From Bradyrhizobium erythrophlei (lineage in GTDB: Bacteria > Pseudomonadota > Alphaproteobacteria > Rhizobiales > Xanthobacteraceae), in assembly GCA_900129675.1 (NCBI GenBank), contig FSRD01000001.1, positions 7,863,501-7,927,500 of the forward strand: 64,000 nt of DNA, read 5' to 3'. Below, in pieces: positions 25,830 through 33,088 of the stretch (its first letter is position 1; every line of letters begins with the position of its first letter). The translations under genes and the position numbers were made by a program. The notes under the pieces were generated by a model that saw nothing but the letters and a program-made list of their open reading frames with translations, was not told the origin of the DNA and did not search any database.

Positions 25830-26555
25830 CTAGTGCGACGACAGCGCCGACGGGCCGCCCTCAGGGTGAATCTCGGCGGCCATCATGCCCTTGGAGCCGG
25901 GCCCGAACCGCACCAGCACATACTGGCCGGGGCGCAGTTCGGTCATGCCGAAGCGGCGCAGCGTTTCCATATGGACGAAGATATCCGGCGTCCCCTCCCC
26001 ACAGGTCAGGAAGCCGAAACCGCGCAGCCGGTTGAACCATTTGACCTGCGCCCGCTCCAGACCGCTGGTCGGAGTGACGCTGACATGGGTGCGCGGCGGC
26101 AGCATCTGTGCCGGATGGATCGCGGTGGACTCATCCATCGAGACGATCCGGAACGCCTGATAGCCCTTTTGACGCTGCACGCATTCGACCACCAGCCGCG
26201 CGCCTTCGTAAGCCGTCTGATAGCCGTCACGCCGGAGCACGGTGACATGCAGCAGCACATCCGGCCAACCATTGTCGGGTACAATGAAGCCGTAGCCTTT
26301 CGAGGCATCGAACCATTTGATGACCCCGGAAATTTCAACGAGGTTGGCGGCGGCATCGCCGAGGCCCGACAGCGCATCCATCGCCGGATCGCGCTCCGCA
26401 CCGGCGGAGAATTCACCTGGTCCAAGCGTATTCTGTCCAAGCGTATTCTGTCCAAGCGTATTCTGTCCAAGCGTATTCTGTCCAAGCCGGTTCTGCCCTG
26501 CCCCGCCTGACGGCGGACCACCAAGCTTCTTGGACTCAAAACTGTCCGACCCCAT
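25830..26555 (-). CDS. Twin cold-shock-domain protein with a LGQNT-repeat linker
   Basis: From the ATG at 26555 the product is 241 residues; a GTG at 26570 would add five. Residues 20-45 carry repeats of LGQNT/RLGQN encoded by a 15-bp tandem repeat. Two cold-shock domains follow: the first has IKWFDASKGYGFIVPD and the second VKWFNRLRGFGFLTCGEGTPDIFVH, each with RNP1-like motifs. They should bind single-stranded RNA or DNA, perhaps as an RNA chaperone. Twin-CSD proteins of about 190 residues are usual in Bradyrhizobium relatives; the repeat segment makes this one longer. Confidence 0.88.
   Translation of the reverse strand: MGSDSFESKKLGGPPSGGAGQNRLGQNTLGQNTLGQNTLGQNTLGPGEFSAGAERDPAMDALSGLGDAAANLVEISGVIKWFDASKGYGFIVPDNGWPDVLLHVTVLRRDGYQTAYEGARLVVECVQRQKGYQAFRIVSMDESTAIHPAQMLPPRTHVSVTPTSGLERAQVKWFNRLRGFGFLTCGEGTPDIFVHMETLRRFGMTELRPGQYVLVRFGPGSKGMMAAEIHPEGGPSALSSH
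26421..26495. repeat. 15-bp tandem repeat inside the twin cold-shock gene
   Basis: Four perfect copies of TCCAAGCGTATTCTG are followed by one imperfect copy (TCCAAGCCGGTTCTG). Being a multiple of three, changes in copy number keep the reading frame and add or remove five residues of the N-terminal linker. Confidence 0.95.
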
Positions 26556-26731
26556 GACCCCGGACCCCACACTTATTGGCAGCCCGTCGTTTTGCGACTG
26601 AGCCGGAACACGCGCCCGCCGCGCGAATCTCTCGAGGCAAAAGATAACACTCCCGCTTGCCGCGCATAGCTAAAAAACTAACCCTCCGGGAACTATGAAC
26701 AGTCTTGCACCGCCGCGAATCAAACAGGCAA

Positions 26732-27493
26732 TCAATTGCCTACGAACGGCCCGAGGGTTTCCCCGATGTCGTGCCGGATCACCAGATCGGCAATGTCATC
26801 CTGTTCGGTCGGTTCGTTGTTGATGATGACCAGTTTGGCGCCGCAGTTCTTGGCCATCAGCGGAAACCCTGCGGCCGGCCACACCACCAGCGACGATCCG
26901 ATGGCCAGGAACAGGTCGCACTGCTGCGCCAGTTCCGTGGCGCGACGCATCGCGTCCTCCGGCATCGCCTGTCCGAACGAGATCGTTGCGGTCTTGACCG
27001 GGTCGTCGCACAGCGTGCAGTCGGGCGCGCTGCCGGTGTCATCGAAACGCGCTTTGACCCACGGCAGATCGTAAGCCTGTCCGCAGCCGATGCAGCGGGC
27101 GTAGGTGGTGTTGCCGTGGAGTTCGACCACGTCGTCGCCCTTGAAACCCGATACCTGATGCAGATTGTCGATGTTCTGGGTGATGATCGCGGGAACCTTG
27201 CCGGCCCTGTAGAGCGAAGCCAGGGCACGGTGACCGCGCCCGGGTTTCGCGGCGGCAAAGGTCGGCTCCATCGCAAAGCGCCGCCGCCATGCCTCGTCCC
27301 GTGCCTCGGGACTGGCGACGAACTCGTCGAACGGGATCGGGCGATTGCGGGTCCACAACCCGCCGGGGGAGCGAAAATCGGGGATCCCGCATTCGGTCGA
27401 GATGCCGGCACCGGTAAAGGGAACGATGCTGGAGGCCTCGGCGATCATATTGCCGAGCTGTTCGACGCCGTTACGTAGATCCTTGGCAATCAC
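26732..27493 (-). CDS. Sir2 family NAD-dependent protein deacylase
   Basis: The GTG at 27493 has GGATGG upstream and gives 253 residues; a GTG at 27520 would add nine without a ribosome site. Sirtuin motifs are all present: FTGAGISTECGIPDFRSPGG (NAD binding), TQNIDNLH, the catalytic His in VELHGN, two zinc Cys pairs (CIGC and CTLC), and GSSLVVWPAAGFP. It should remove acyl groups from protein lysines using NAD in the cytoplasm. It is a single gene with no obvious partner. Confidence 0.92.
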   Translation of the reverse strand: MIAKDLRNGVEQLGNMIAEASSIVPFTGAGISTECGIPDFRSPGGLWTRNRPIPFDEFVASPEARDEAWRRRFAMEPTFAAAKPGRGHRALASLYRAGKVPAIITQNIDNLHQVSGFKGDDVVELHGNTTYARCIGCGQAYDLPWVKARFDDTGSAPDCTLCDDPVKTATISFGQAMPEDAMRRATELAQQCDLFLAIGSSLVVWPAAGFPLMAKNCGAKLVIINNEPTEQDDIADLVIRHDIGETLGPFVGN

Positions 27494-27560
27494 TGGCGAC
27501 CATCCGACTACTGGCTGCACTAACTATAGCACGGTCAACCCAATTGCGGGATCGGCGCTG

Positions 27561-27797
27561 CTAGGCCGCTTTGGCGACCGGCTCCTTCGGCTCCCTCGCC
27601 TCGTCGCTCTTCTTGACCTTGGCAACCGGGGCGCCTTCGATTTTTTTCACCGGCTTGCCGTACTGAGCGAGCCGTTCCAGTTCCGCTTCGAGCTCGGCGC
27701 GGCGCGCGGCGACCTTTTCAAACAGCTTGTCGGTGGAATGATCGCGCAAGGCTGCGAGTTCTTCGATGCTCAGCGAATCCAGATCGATCTTTGCCAT
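27561..27797 (-). CDS. Small H-NS-like oligomerisation-domain protein without DNA-binding tail
   Basis: The 78-residue protein starts MAKIDLDSLSIEELAALRDH and continues as a coiled coil (VAARRAELEAELERLAQYG), which resembles the N-terminal dimerisation region of rhizobial H-NS-family proteins. The usual C-terminal DNA-binding motif (GRGxxPxW type) is missing; instead it ends with a Lys/Glu/Pro/Ala-rich tail (KKSDEAREPKEPVAKAA). It could act as a partner or antagonist of full-length H-NS proteins by forming mixed oligomers, but that is inference from architecture only. Confidence 0.75.
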   Translation of the reverse strand: MAKIDLDSLSIEELAALRDHSTDKLFEKVAARRAELEAELERLAQYGKPVKKIEGAPVAKVKKSDEAREPKEPVAKAA

Positions 27798-27981
27798 GAC
27801 AGCCTCCCGTTTTCTTTTCGCTAGCGGGAAGGTGCGCGAGCCACAAGGCGAGTTCCGTCCTTATCCACCGCCTTGGCTTTGAACGCAGGCGATCACAATC
27901 CTGCGACGCTGTTTCCCAATTCGTGCCCCATTCGCGAAGCCAATAGGGTCGGGACAAGACTCAAAGCAAGCAGGATGGGCA

Positions 27982-28149
27982 ATGACCGAACAGGAAGACC
28001 GGATCGCGCGCGAGCGCGAAGAAATCGCTGCGCGCGTCGCCAGCTTCAAAGCCACCCAGCGGAAATTCGCACGCGAGCGTGAGGAATATTACGCCACGAC
28101 GCTGGGCAATGCGTGGAGCGGGTTTACCCGGCCGCCGTTCAGGGATTAG
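27982..28149 (+). CDS. Small charged helical protein (55 residues)
   Basis: The ATG at 27982 follows AGGATGGG. The 55-residue product is almost entirely one charged helix (EDRIAREREEIAARVASFKA), then EREEYYATTLGNAW, ending FTRPPFRD. It is followed after 23 bases by a strong terminator. No family name is known to me. The ribosome site, the terminator and biased amino-acid content support it being a real gene. Confidence 0.7.
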   Translation: MTEQEDRIAREREEIAARVASFKATQRKFAREREEYYATTLGNAWSGFTRPPFRD

Positions 28150-28172
28150 CGGAGTTTTACGCGACAGCCGGC

Positions 28173-28203
28173 AAAAAGCCCGGAGCGATGCTCCGGGCTT
28201 TTT
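28173..28203. terminator. Strong bidirectional intrinsic terminator
   Basis: AAAAAGCCCGGAGC and GCTCCGGGCTTTTT form a perfect 14-bp stem around GAT, with T-runs on both strands. It serves the 55-residue gene on the plus strand and the Gly/Tyr-rich gene on the minus strand. Confidence 0.93.
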
Positions 28204-28221
28204 CATGATCTGTGACGTTCG

Positions 28222-28521
28222 TTACCAGTAGTGACGACGCCAGTAGTGGCGACGGTAATACGGTCCACCGTAATAAGCGTAAGGTCCCGGACCGTAATAG
28301 GCCGGTTCGTAATAGCCGTAATAGCCCGGGCCGTAGCCGTAGTAGCCCGGTCCATAATAGTACGGCCCATAGGCGCCCGCGACGCCCGCTGCAATCGCAC
28401 CTGCCGCGAGGCCGAATGCCAACCCAGGACCGAAACCGATCCGATGCGCCTCGGCCGGCGCGCTTACGGCGGTTGCGCCGATTGTGGCCACCGTTGCCAG
28501 AATTGCGATTGTCTTTTTCAT
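28222..28521 (-). CDS. Exported Gly/Tyr-rich small protein
   Basis: The ATG at 28521 follows AGGAGG by 5 bases. The 99-residue product has a signal peptide (ATVATIGATAVSAPAEA) and a glycine zipper-like stretch (GLAFGLAAGAIAAGVAG), then a low-complexity tail of YYGPGYYGYGPGYYG units ending RRHYWRRHYW. Proteins of this kind are common in Bradyrhizobium and are thought to be exported or envelope-bound; no function is established. Tyr/Pro/Gly repeats could support self-assembly or cell-surface adhesion, which is speculation. Confidence 0.8.
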   Translation of the reverse strand: MKKTIAILATVATIGATAVSAPAEAHRIGFGPGLAFGLAAGAIAAGVAGAYGPYYYGPGYYGYGPGYYGYYEPAYYGPGPYAYYGGPYYRRHYWRRHYW

Positions 28522-28740
28522 TCGCACCTCCTCGCACTATCCGATGAACAAACGCGGGTGTTTCGCGATGGTTGCAGCGAATGTCGGGCCGAAGGGAACC
28601 GGCCCGGGCCCTGAACGCCGAGGTTGCGCGTGACGCGAGCTATGCGCCTGGACCAGGGTTGATCTGCGGCCGGTCCAGGAACCAATCGCGCGTTTCATGG
28701 TTTGATTAACGCGGGATTCTTATCCCGAAGGGGGTAGCCC

Positions 28741-28842
28741 ATGCCGCCGTGGATGGAAGTCCTGCTCAACATCATCGCCTATGGCGGCTTTATCGCCATC
28801 GCCATCTACCACCGCGCCCCCACCAAGGACCCGCCGGACTGA
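28741..28842 (+). CDS. Single-helix membrane microprotein (33 residues)
   Basis: The ATG at 28741 follows AAGGGGG. The 33-residue product has one membrane helix (EVLLNIIAYGGFIAIAIYH) and a short polar tail (RAPTKDPPD). A ribosome site this strong before such a short frame favours a genuine gene. No function can be assigned. Confidence 0.6.
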   Translation: MPPWMEVLLNIIAYGGFIAIAIYHRAPTKDPPD

Positions 28843-28864
28843 CGGGGCTTGAGCCCGCGCTCTC

Positions 28865-29071
28865 CTAATTGGCTTTGTGCAGTTCGCCGGCCGTGTGCAC
28901 CAGCCTGTCGGCCTTCACCAGCACCTGGCCGCTTCCCGGGAACGGCCGGAGCGAAAAGCTGATCGCAACGAAGGCCACGCAAAACAGCAGGCCAACCACC
29001 ATTACGCGTCGGTGGGTCGGCTTGTCCGCGTTGTGAAATGAAGGGACCATGGCTGTTCTCTCGGCAGCCAT
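28865..29071 (-). CDS. Small single-helix membrane protein (68 residues)
   Basis: The 68-residue frame has a polar N-terminus, one membrane helix (VMVVGLLFCVAFVAISFSL) and a polar C-terminal half (VKADRLVHTAGELHKAN). An internal Met at about residue 8 could be the true start. No family is recognised. It ends 22 bases from the convergent 33-residue gene. Confidence 0.6.
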   Translation of the reverse strand: MAAERTAMVPSFHNADKPTHRRVMVVGLLFCVAFVAISFSLRPFPGSGQVLVKADRLVHTAGELHKAN

Positions 29072-29244
29072 CCCTATCGCAACCTCACATCAGCACAGCG
29101 CGATTTGGGTTTTAACCTAACTGAATAGGGTTATCGGTTGTCTGGAGTTATTGGCTGCCTGGAAAGGGTTCGTTAGCAGACCGCCGCACACCGCCCCCTT
29201 CGCGGCGGAGTGTCGGTCCGGACAAGGGCCCACCCGGACCACAA

Positions 29245-29286
29245 TCATCCGCAGCAAATCCAACAATTATCCGCAGCATATCCACA
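29245..29286. promoter_or_regulatory. Four ATCC words phased at 11 bp (DnaA-box-like)
   Basis: ATCC occurs at 29247, 29258, 29269 and 29280, exactly 11 bases apart. The surrounding nonamers TTATCCGCA and ATATCCACA each differ at one base from the DnaA box TTATCCACA. It may be a cooperative protein-binding site. Confidence 0.4.
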
Positions 29287-29372
29287 GGGCGGGAATGTCG
29301 TTTTCCTGTGCTCCTCCATCGTCTTGCTGCGCACTCGTCCACAGCCGGCGTCGACGCCGACGCTTCGGCGCA

Positions 29373-29720
29373 TCAGCCGTCCACCAGTTTCTTCAACGTC
29401 GCGCGAAAACTCAGGCTGCGGGTCCCGACCAGAACCGTGCCGAACACCTCGGCCCGATCATCGGCAAAGGTACCGGAAAACCCGCTGGTGACTTCCTCTC
29501 CGCCAAACAACGGCCGGACAAACGGATCCGAGAACGGCGAGTGCTGATTGGTGGTCAGATGCCCTTTCCATGTCCCGTCACCGACGGTGTAGGCGCCGGA
29601 CGACCAGAAATAGGGACCGCCGCCGATCAATATGCCGTCACGAAGGATGAGCACACCACTGTCGCGGCCTTTGACGCCGTCGAGCATATGGATGTGGATC
29701 GAATAAAGACCGTTCTTCAT
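29373..29720 (-). CDS. GrlR-family small regulatory protein homologue
   Basis: The ATG at 29720 gives 115 residues beginning MKNGLYSIHIHMLDG; an upstream ATG at 29753 is possible but has no ribosome site. The pattern of a beta-barrel with GVLILRDGILIGGG, YTVGDGTWKGHLTTNQHS and a terminal LSFRATLKKL resembles GrlR-like proteins, named after the type III secretion repressor of enteric pathogens but found widely as stand-alone genes. No secretion genes or GrlA-like partner are in view, so the role here is unknown. Confidence 0.7.
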   Translation of the reverse strand: MKNGLYSIHIHMLDGVKGRDSGVLILRDGILIGGGPYFWSSGAYTVGDGTWKGHLTTNQHSPFSDPFVRPLFGGEEVTSGFSGTFADDRAEVFGTVLVGTRSLSFRATLKKLVDG

Positions 29721-29836
29721 GACAACCGGACGATTGAGAATATGCGCGAACATATTGATACAATTGCCGGCGCAAGCTGAGAAGCCGCGCGACGGCAGCG
29801 ACGGCTTGCCAAAGCTTCCGTCAGACGGGAATAGCG

Positions 29837-29872
29837 GGACTCCTTTTGTTCTCAGGGAACGAACAGGGGGCG
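29837..29872 (+). repeat. Shared upstream element, copy 2
   Basis: The block (GGACTCCTTTTGTTCTCAGG, then GAACGAACAG and GGGGGCG) matches 28 of 36 bases of 24565-24600. It lies 181 bases before the paralogous 48-residue gene. Confidence 0.6.
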
Positions 29873-30052
29873 CGTTTTCCCGTCCGCTGCCGGCTTAAAA
29901 GACCGTTACTTTTTCCGGCTTCGTGATGACGGCAACGGCGATCTCGCGCGGCGCCCTGTGCGACGACCTGACGCCCCCAACCTTGCCGGTATTTCATTTT
30001 CGGCGATCGAACCTTTTCAGCCCGGTCTGGACTTACCTGAAAAGGTGCTTTC

Positions 30053-30199
30053 ATGACCCAAGCCGACCACTACCGAGACCAATCCAACCGGGCCAAGCGA
30101 TTGGCCCAGGCCGTCAACGATCCGGAAACCTCAAAGAAGCTAATCGAGATGGCCGAAGAATTCCGGCTGTATGCGGAACGGCTCGAACAGACCCACTGA
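30053..30199 (+). CDS. Small helical protein (48 residues), paralogue of the gene at 24702
   Basis: The ATG at 30053 follows AAAAGGTG. The product (MTQADHYRDQSNRAKRLAQA, then VNDPETSKKLIEMAEEFRLY) should be a helical hairpin and lines up with residues 1-40 of the protein encoded at 24702 through DP.T.K.L...AE. Both genes have the shared upstream element. It lacks the Pro-rich tail of its paralogue. Function is unknown. Confidence 0.65.
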   Translation: MTQADHYRDQSNRAKRLAQAVNDPETSKKLIEMAEEFRLYAERLEQTH

Positions 30200-30799
30200 C
30201 GCCTTGCCCACTGACGCCCTCGGTTTCGATTGAATCAGAGCGGAGCGCCGGGCTTGCCCCTGCCGCATGTTCTTCACGCGGACGATATCCAGTCCCCATT
30301 GTTGTGAAGCTACTTTCGCGCCTAAGCGGCGACACGCTGCCGGCGACGGCAAGCATCACCTGCCGATCCAATATCGCTGGATCGATTCGGCCCGGTGTAT
30401 TCTCGTCCCCGAGGTTTCGACGGTACGGCCCTTGAAGGATGTTACGAACGCCCGTGGCTGTGCGTTGACTGGCCCGACCGCGTCGTCAGTGCGGCAAATG
30501 AGGAACGACGACCAGCGTCGCCAATGGCATACCGAGGCTGCTCAAGACCGATAATTTCATCCCTTTGCATCGGTGACCGGCAGCATGAAAAAGAAAACGA
30601 TCGCCAGGGCCGTCGACCAGATACATCTGATATCCCTCCGTTTGATCCAAGATTGACGGAGAGCGCGGATCGAATATGTGCCGAAGATCACGCGATCGAG
30701 ACCGGCCATTTTTGCCGGAATTAGTGCAGGTTCGATGGAAACGACGCAGGCCCGCCGCAAGGCGGTTCTCTTCCGGGGAAATTGCGTGCATAATGGCGC
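30200..30799. other. 600-base gap, nothing convincing
   Basis: Open frames here have irregular composition and no ribosome sites. A 23-codon frame at 30586 (MKKKTIARAVDQ...) is too short to claim. I see no tRNA or strong terminator. Confidence 0.5.
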
Positions 30800-30985
30800 A
30801 TGGCAAAAGCAAAAGTGACCTTCAAAATCGTCCGAAACGCAGAGGACGACTGGAATATCCTGGCGGAATATCCGGGCGTCGAGCCCCGACAAATCACCGG
30901 CCTGAAAAGCAAGTCCGACGCGGACGACTGGATGAACGGAGACCGCCGCATCGCGTGGCTCCGCTCTCAGGGTTACGCCAAGTAA
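30800..30985 (+). CDS. Small hypothetical protein (61 residues)
   Basis: The frame codes for MAKAKVTFKIVRNAEDDWNI followed by LAEYPGVEPRQITGLKSKSD and ADDWMNGDRRIAWLRSQGYAK. The alternating hydrophobic pattern suggests strands followed by an amphipathic helix, a compact soluble domain. The ribosome site is weak. The protein-like composition and codon use support a real gene, but I know no function for it. Confidence 0.65.
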   Translation: MAKAKVTFKIVRNAEDDWNILAEYPGVEPRQITGLKSKSDADDWMNGDRRIAWLRSQGYAK

Positions 30986-31133
30986 GCCGCGAAGTGATCC
31001 CCTAGCTTTCCGGCGAAGACCGGGGGGTTGACCCGCACGCAAGGGCCTGCCCTCGCGGGCATTTTGCTGCTATTCAGTGCCCCGACCCATCGAATGAAAC
31101 CTTCTTAAAAGAAACCAGAGGGAGCCAAGAAAC

Positions 31134-31586
31134 ATGCGTTATCTCCACACCATGCTGCGCGTCCGCAATCTCGATGCCGCGCTGAAATTCTATCAGGACG
31201 CGCTGGGGCTGAAGGAAGTGCGCCGCGTCGACAACGACAAGGGCCGGTTCACGCTGCTGTTCCTGTGCGCGCCCGAAGACGAAGGCCTGTTCAAGCAAGC
31301 GCCCCAGAATCGCGGCGCGCCGCTGATCGAACTCACCTATAATTGGGACGAGGAGAAATACGGCGAGGACCGCTATTTCGGTCACCTCGCCTATGAGGTC
31401 GACGACATCTACGCGACCTGCGACCGGCTGATGAAGCTCGGCGTCACCATCAACCGGCCGCCGCGCGACGGCAACATGGCGTTCGTGCGCTCGCCGGATC
31501 TGCACTCGATCGAACTGCTGCAGAAGGGCAACCCGAAGCCGCCGGCGGAGCCGTGGGCTTCGATGCCGAACACCGGCCACTGGTAA
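31134..31586 (+). CDS. gloA: Lactoylglutathione lyase (glyoxalase I)
   Basis: The 150-residue protein starts MRYLHTMLRVRNLDAALKFY and carries the four metal ligands of glyoxalase I: His5, a Glu in LIELTYNW, the His in FGHLAYEV and the Glu in HSIELLQ. It converts the hemithioacetal of methylglyoxal and glutathione to S-lactoylglutathione in the cytoplasm. AGAGGGAGC lies just upstream as ribosome site. The end, PWASMPNTGHW, is typical of rhizobial GloA. Confidence 0.95.
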   Translation: MRYLHTMLRVRNLDAALKFYQDALGLKEVRRVDNDKGRFTLLFLCAPEDEGLFKQAPQNRGAPLIELTYNWDEEKYGEDRYFGHLAYEVDDIYATCDRLMKLGVTINRPPRDGNMAFVRSPDLHSIELLQKGNPKPPAEPWASMPNTGHW

Positions 31587-31604
31587 GCCCTGTACAGATT
31601 TTAT

Positions 31605-31802
31605 GTGCACGTCCGCCATCGCGGCTACCGGCTGGTGACAAGAGCGGACGCGCCGTTTCCATCCGGCGCCGAAGACGAATGGCGGCTGACGCGCGGCCGC
31701 CATTCCGACGACGTCAATGCGGAGGTGCGGGACGCCGTCGATCAGAACGGCTACTCGCTGTTCCGAGTCGGACTATCGCTGTCGGAGATTCCAGAGTCAT
31801 AG
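31605..31802 (+). CDS. Possible small hypothetical protein (65 residues)
   Basis: A GTG at 31605 opens a 65-residue frame, in the same frame as gloA and 18 bases after its stop. It reads HVRHRGYRLVTRADAPFPSG, then DEWRLTRGRHSDDVNAEVRD and a final SLFRVGLSLSEIPES. There is no clear ribosome site, and the coding look continues upstream to the gloA stop, so a non-standard start or a gene remnant is possible. Treat as tentative. Confidence 0.4.
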   Translation: MHVRHRGYRLVTRADAPFPSGAEDEWRLTRGRHSDDVNAEVRDAVDQNGYSLFRVGLSLSEIPES

Positions 31803-31863
31803 TAGGAACCCCACCCTCCCTCGCACGTTGTCCTCGCGATCAAAAGATTTCGAGGAGGAGACG

Positions 31864-31944
31864 ATGGGAAGAGGAATTCTGCTGTGGTTGTTGGGCGTGC
31901 CGATTCCGGTGATCATTCTGCTTTGGTTGTTCTTCGGCCATTGA
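31864..31944 (+). CDS. Hydrophobic microprotein (26 residues)
   Basis: A near-ideal ribosome site (AGGAGGA, 31853-31859) precedes the ATG at 31864. The peptide is MGRGILLWLLGVPIPVIILL followed by WLFFGH, a single membrane segment with a central Pro-Ile-Pro kink. Similar 25-50 residue hydrophobic peptides are frequent in rhizobia. Function is unknown. Confidence 0.65.
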   Translation: MGRGILLWLLGVPIPVIILLWLFFGH

Positions 31945-32131
31945 TCTCTCTTTGAGATCTCTGTTTGACGCACGTGCGGCGCAAACGGGCGCCGTATCTT
32001 ACGCGAAATCAGGCCCTGCCGTTACGCGGCGGGGTCTGATTTTTTATTGGCCTCGGAGCAATCGTATCAGCGCTTTTCGGCGGGAATTCCGATATGAACT
32101 GCGACAAGCAGATCAGCGGGAGCAAAAGCGC

Positions 32132-32776
32132 GTGGCCAACGACAAGCAAAACCAACTCACGATCTGGGGCCGGGCCAACTCGGTCAATGTGCAAAAAGTG
32201 CTGTGGTGCCTGTACGAACTCGATATCAGCTATCAGCGGATCGATGCCGGCATGCAGTTCGGCAAAAACAACGAGGCCGCCTATCTCGCGATGAATCCCA
32301 ACGGCCGCGTGCCGACCCTGGTCGACGGCGATTATGTGCTCTGGGAATCCAATTCGGTGATGCGTTATCTCTGCCTCGCGTACGGCCAGGGCTCGCCGAT
32401 CTATCCGCAAGCGCCACAGCAGCGCGCAGCCGTCGATCGATGGTTGGACTGGACGCTGTCGACCTTGCAGCCGGTTGATCGCCCCGTGTTCTGGGCGCTG
32501 GTGCGGACGCCGCCCGAAAAACGCGACATGGTCGCGATCCAGAAGGATGTCGACGCCGAAGCCGTGGTGTGGCGTATCATGGAGCAGCAGCTGGCGAACC
32601 GGCGCTTCATCGAAGGCGATCAGTTCACGGTTGCCGATATCGCGGTCGGTGCCTTTGCGCGGCGGTGGTTCGTCGAAGGCGTCACCAAGCCGAAGCTGCC
32701 CTGTCTCGAACGCTGGTTCGCGCAGATCTCGCAGCGGCCGGGGTTTATCAAATTCGTCGCGCCGCCGATGACATAA
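32132..32776 (+). CDS. Glutathione S-transferase family protein
   Basis: The GTG at 32132 (VANDKQNQLTIWGRANS) with GGGAGC upstream gives 214 residues, the normal GST size. An N-terminal thioredoxin-like domain has NVQKVLWCLYEL and NPNGRVPTLVDGDYVLWESN, where the family contacts glutathione; the C-terminal helical domain has FIEGDQFTVADIAVG. It conjugates or reduces electrophiles with glutathione in the cytoplasm. A gloA gene nearby also uses glutathione, but the two are not an operon. Confidence 0.92.
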   Translation: MANDKQNQLTIWGRANSVNVQKVLWCLYELDISYQRIDAGMQFGKNNEAAYLAMNPNGRVPTLVDGDYVLWESNSVMRYLCLAYGQGSPIYPQAPQQRAAVDRWLDWTLSTLQPVDRPVFWALVRTPPEKRDMVAIQKDVDAEAVVWRIMEQQLANRRFIEGDQFTVADIAVGAFARRWFVEGVTKPKLPCLERWFAQISQRPGFIKFVAPPMT

Positions 32777-32805
32777 ACGACGCGTCAAACAAACCGCAGC
32801 GTTGC

Positions 32806-33057
32806 TCAGCGCGCGCCCATATAGCCACTGGCCCCGCTGCTGACGTATCCGCCGATCTTCACGCAGGTGTCGGAGCCCTCGGCCTTGACGAAGCCCGCAC
32901 CAAATTCGGCGCACGAATTGTCGCGGGCGGCTCCCTTGTTGAGCGGAATCGGCTTGCCCGCGGTCGCAGCTTGGCCGGACTTCTCGTGGCCATGTTGCTG
33001 CGCCAACGCGAAGGCCGGCCATCCGGCGACGATGATGATCAGGAGGATTTTTCGCAT
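32806..33057 (-). CDS. Small secreted protein with a porin N-terminal motif
   Basis: The 83-residue product has a signal peptide (MRKILLIIIVAGWPAFALA) and ends with NSCAEFGAGFVKAEGSDTCV plus KIGGYVSSGA. That last segment is the characteristic N-terminal Cys-loop and first strand of the large Bradyrhizobium-type porins, but here nothing follows. It is either a fragment kept after loss of the barrel or a small protein that uses the motif by itself. The frame is intact and translated from ATG at 33057 with AGGAGG 11 bases upstream. Confidence 0.7.
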   Translation of the reverse strand: MRKILLIIIVAGWPAFALAQQHGHEKSGQAATAGKPIPLNKGAARDNSCAEFGAGFVKAEGSDTCVKIGGYVSSGASGYMGAR

Positions 33058-33088
33058 CGCGCCTTTTACCGCGCGGCGCCGAACTGCG

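Noticed and set aside
29837..29872. EcfG-type (GGAAC...CGTT) promoter within the shared element
   Set aside because: GGGAAC is present, but CGTT follows at the wrong distance, and the other copy has GAGAAC with no CGTT.
30586..30657. 23-codon frame MKKKTIARAVDQ... in the 600-base gap
   Set aside because: Too short, with no convincing ribosome site or conserved feature.
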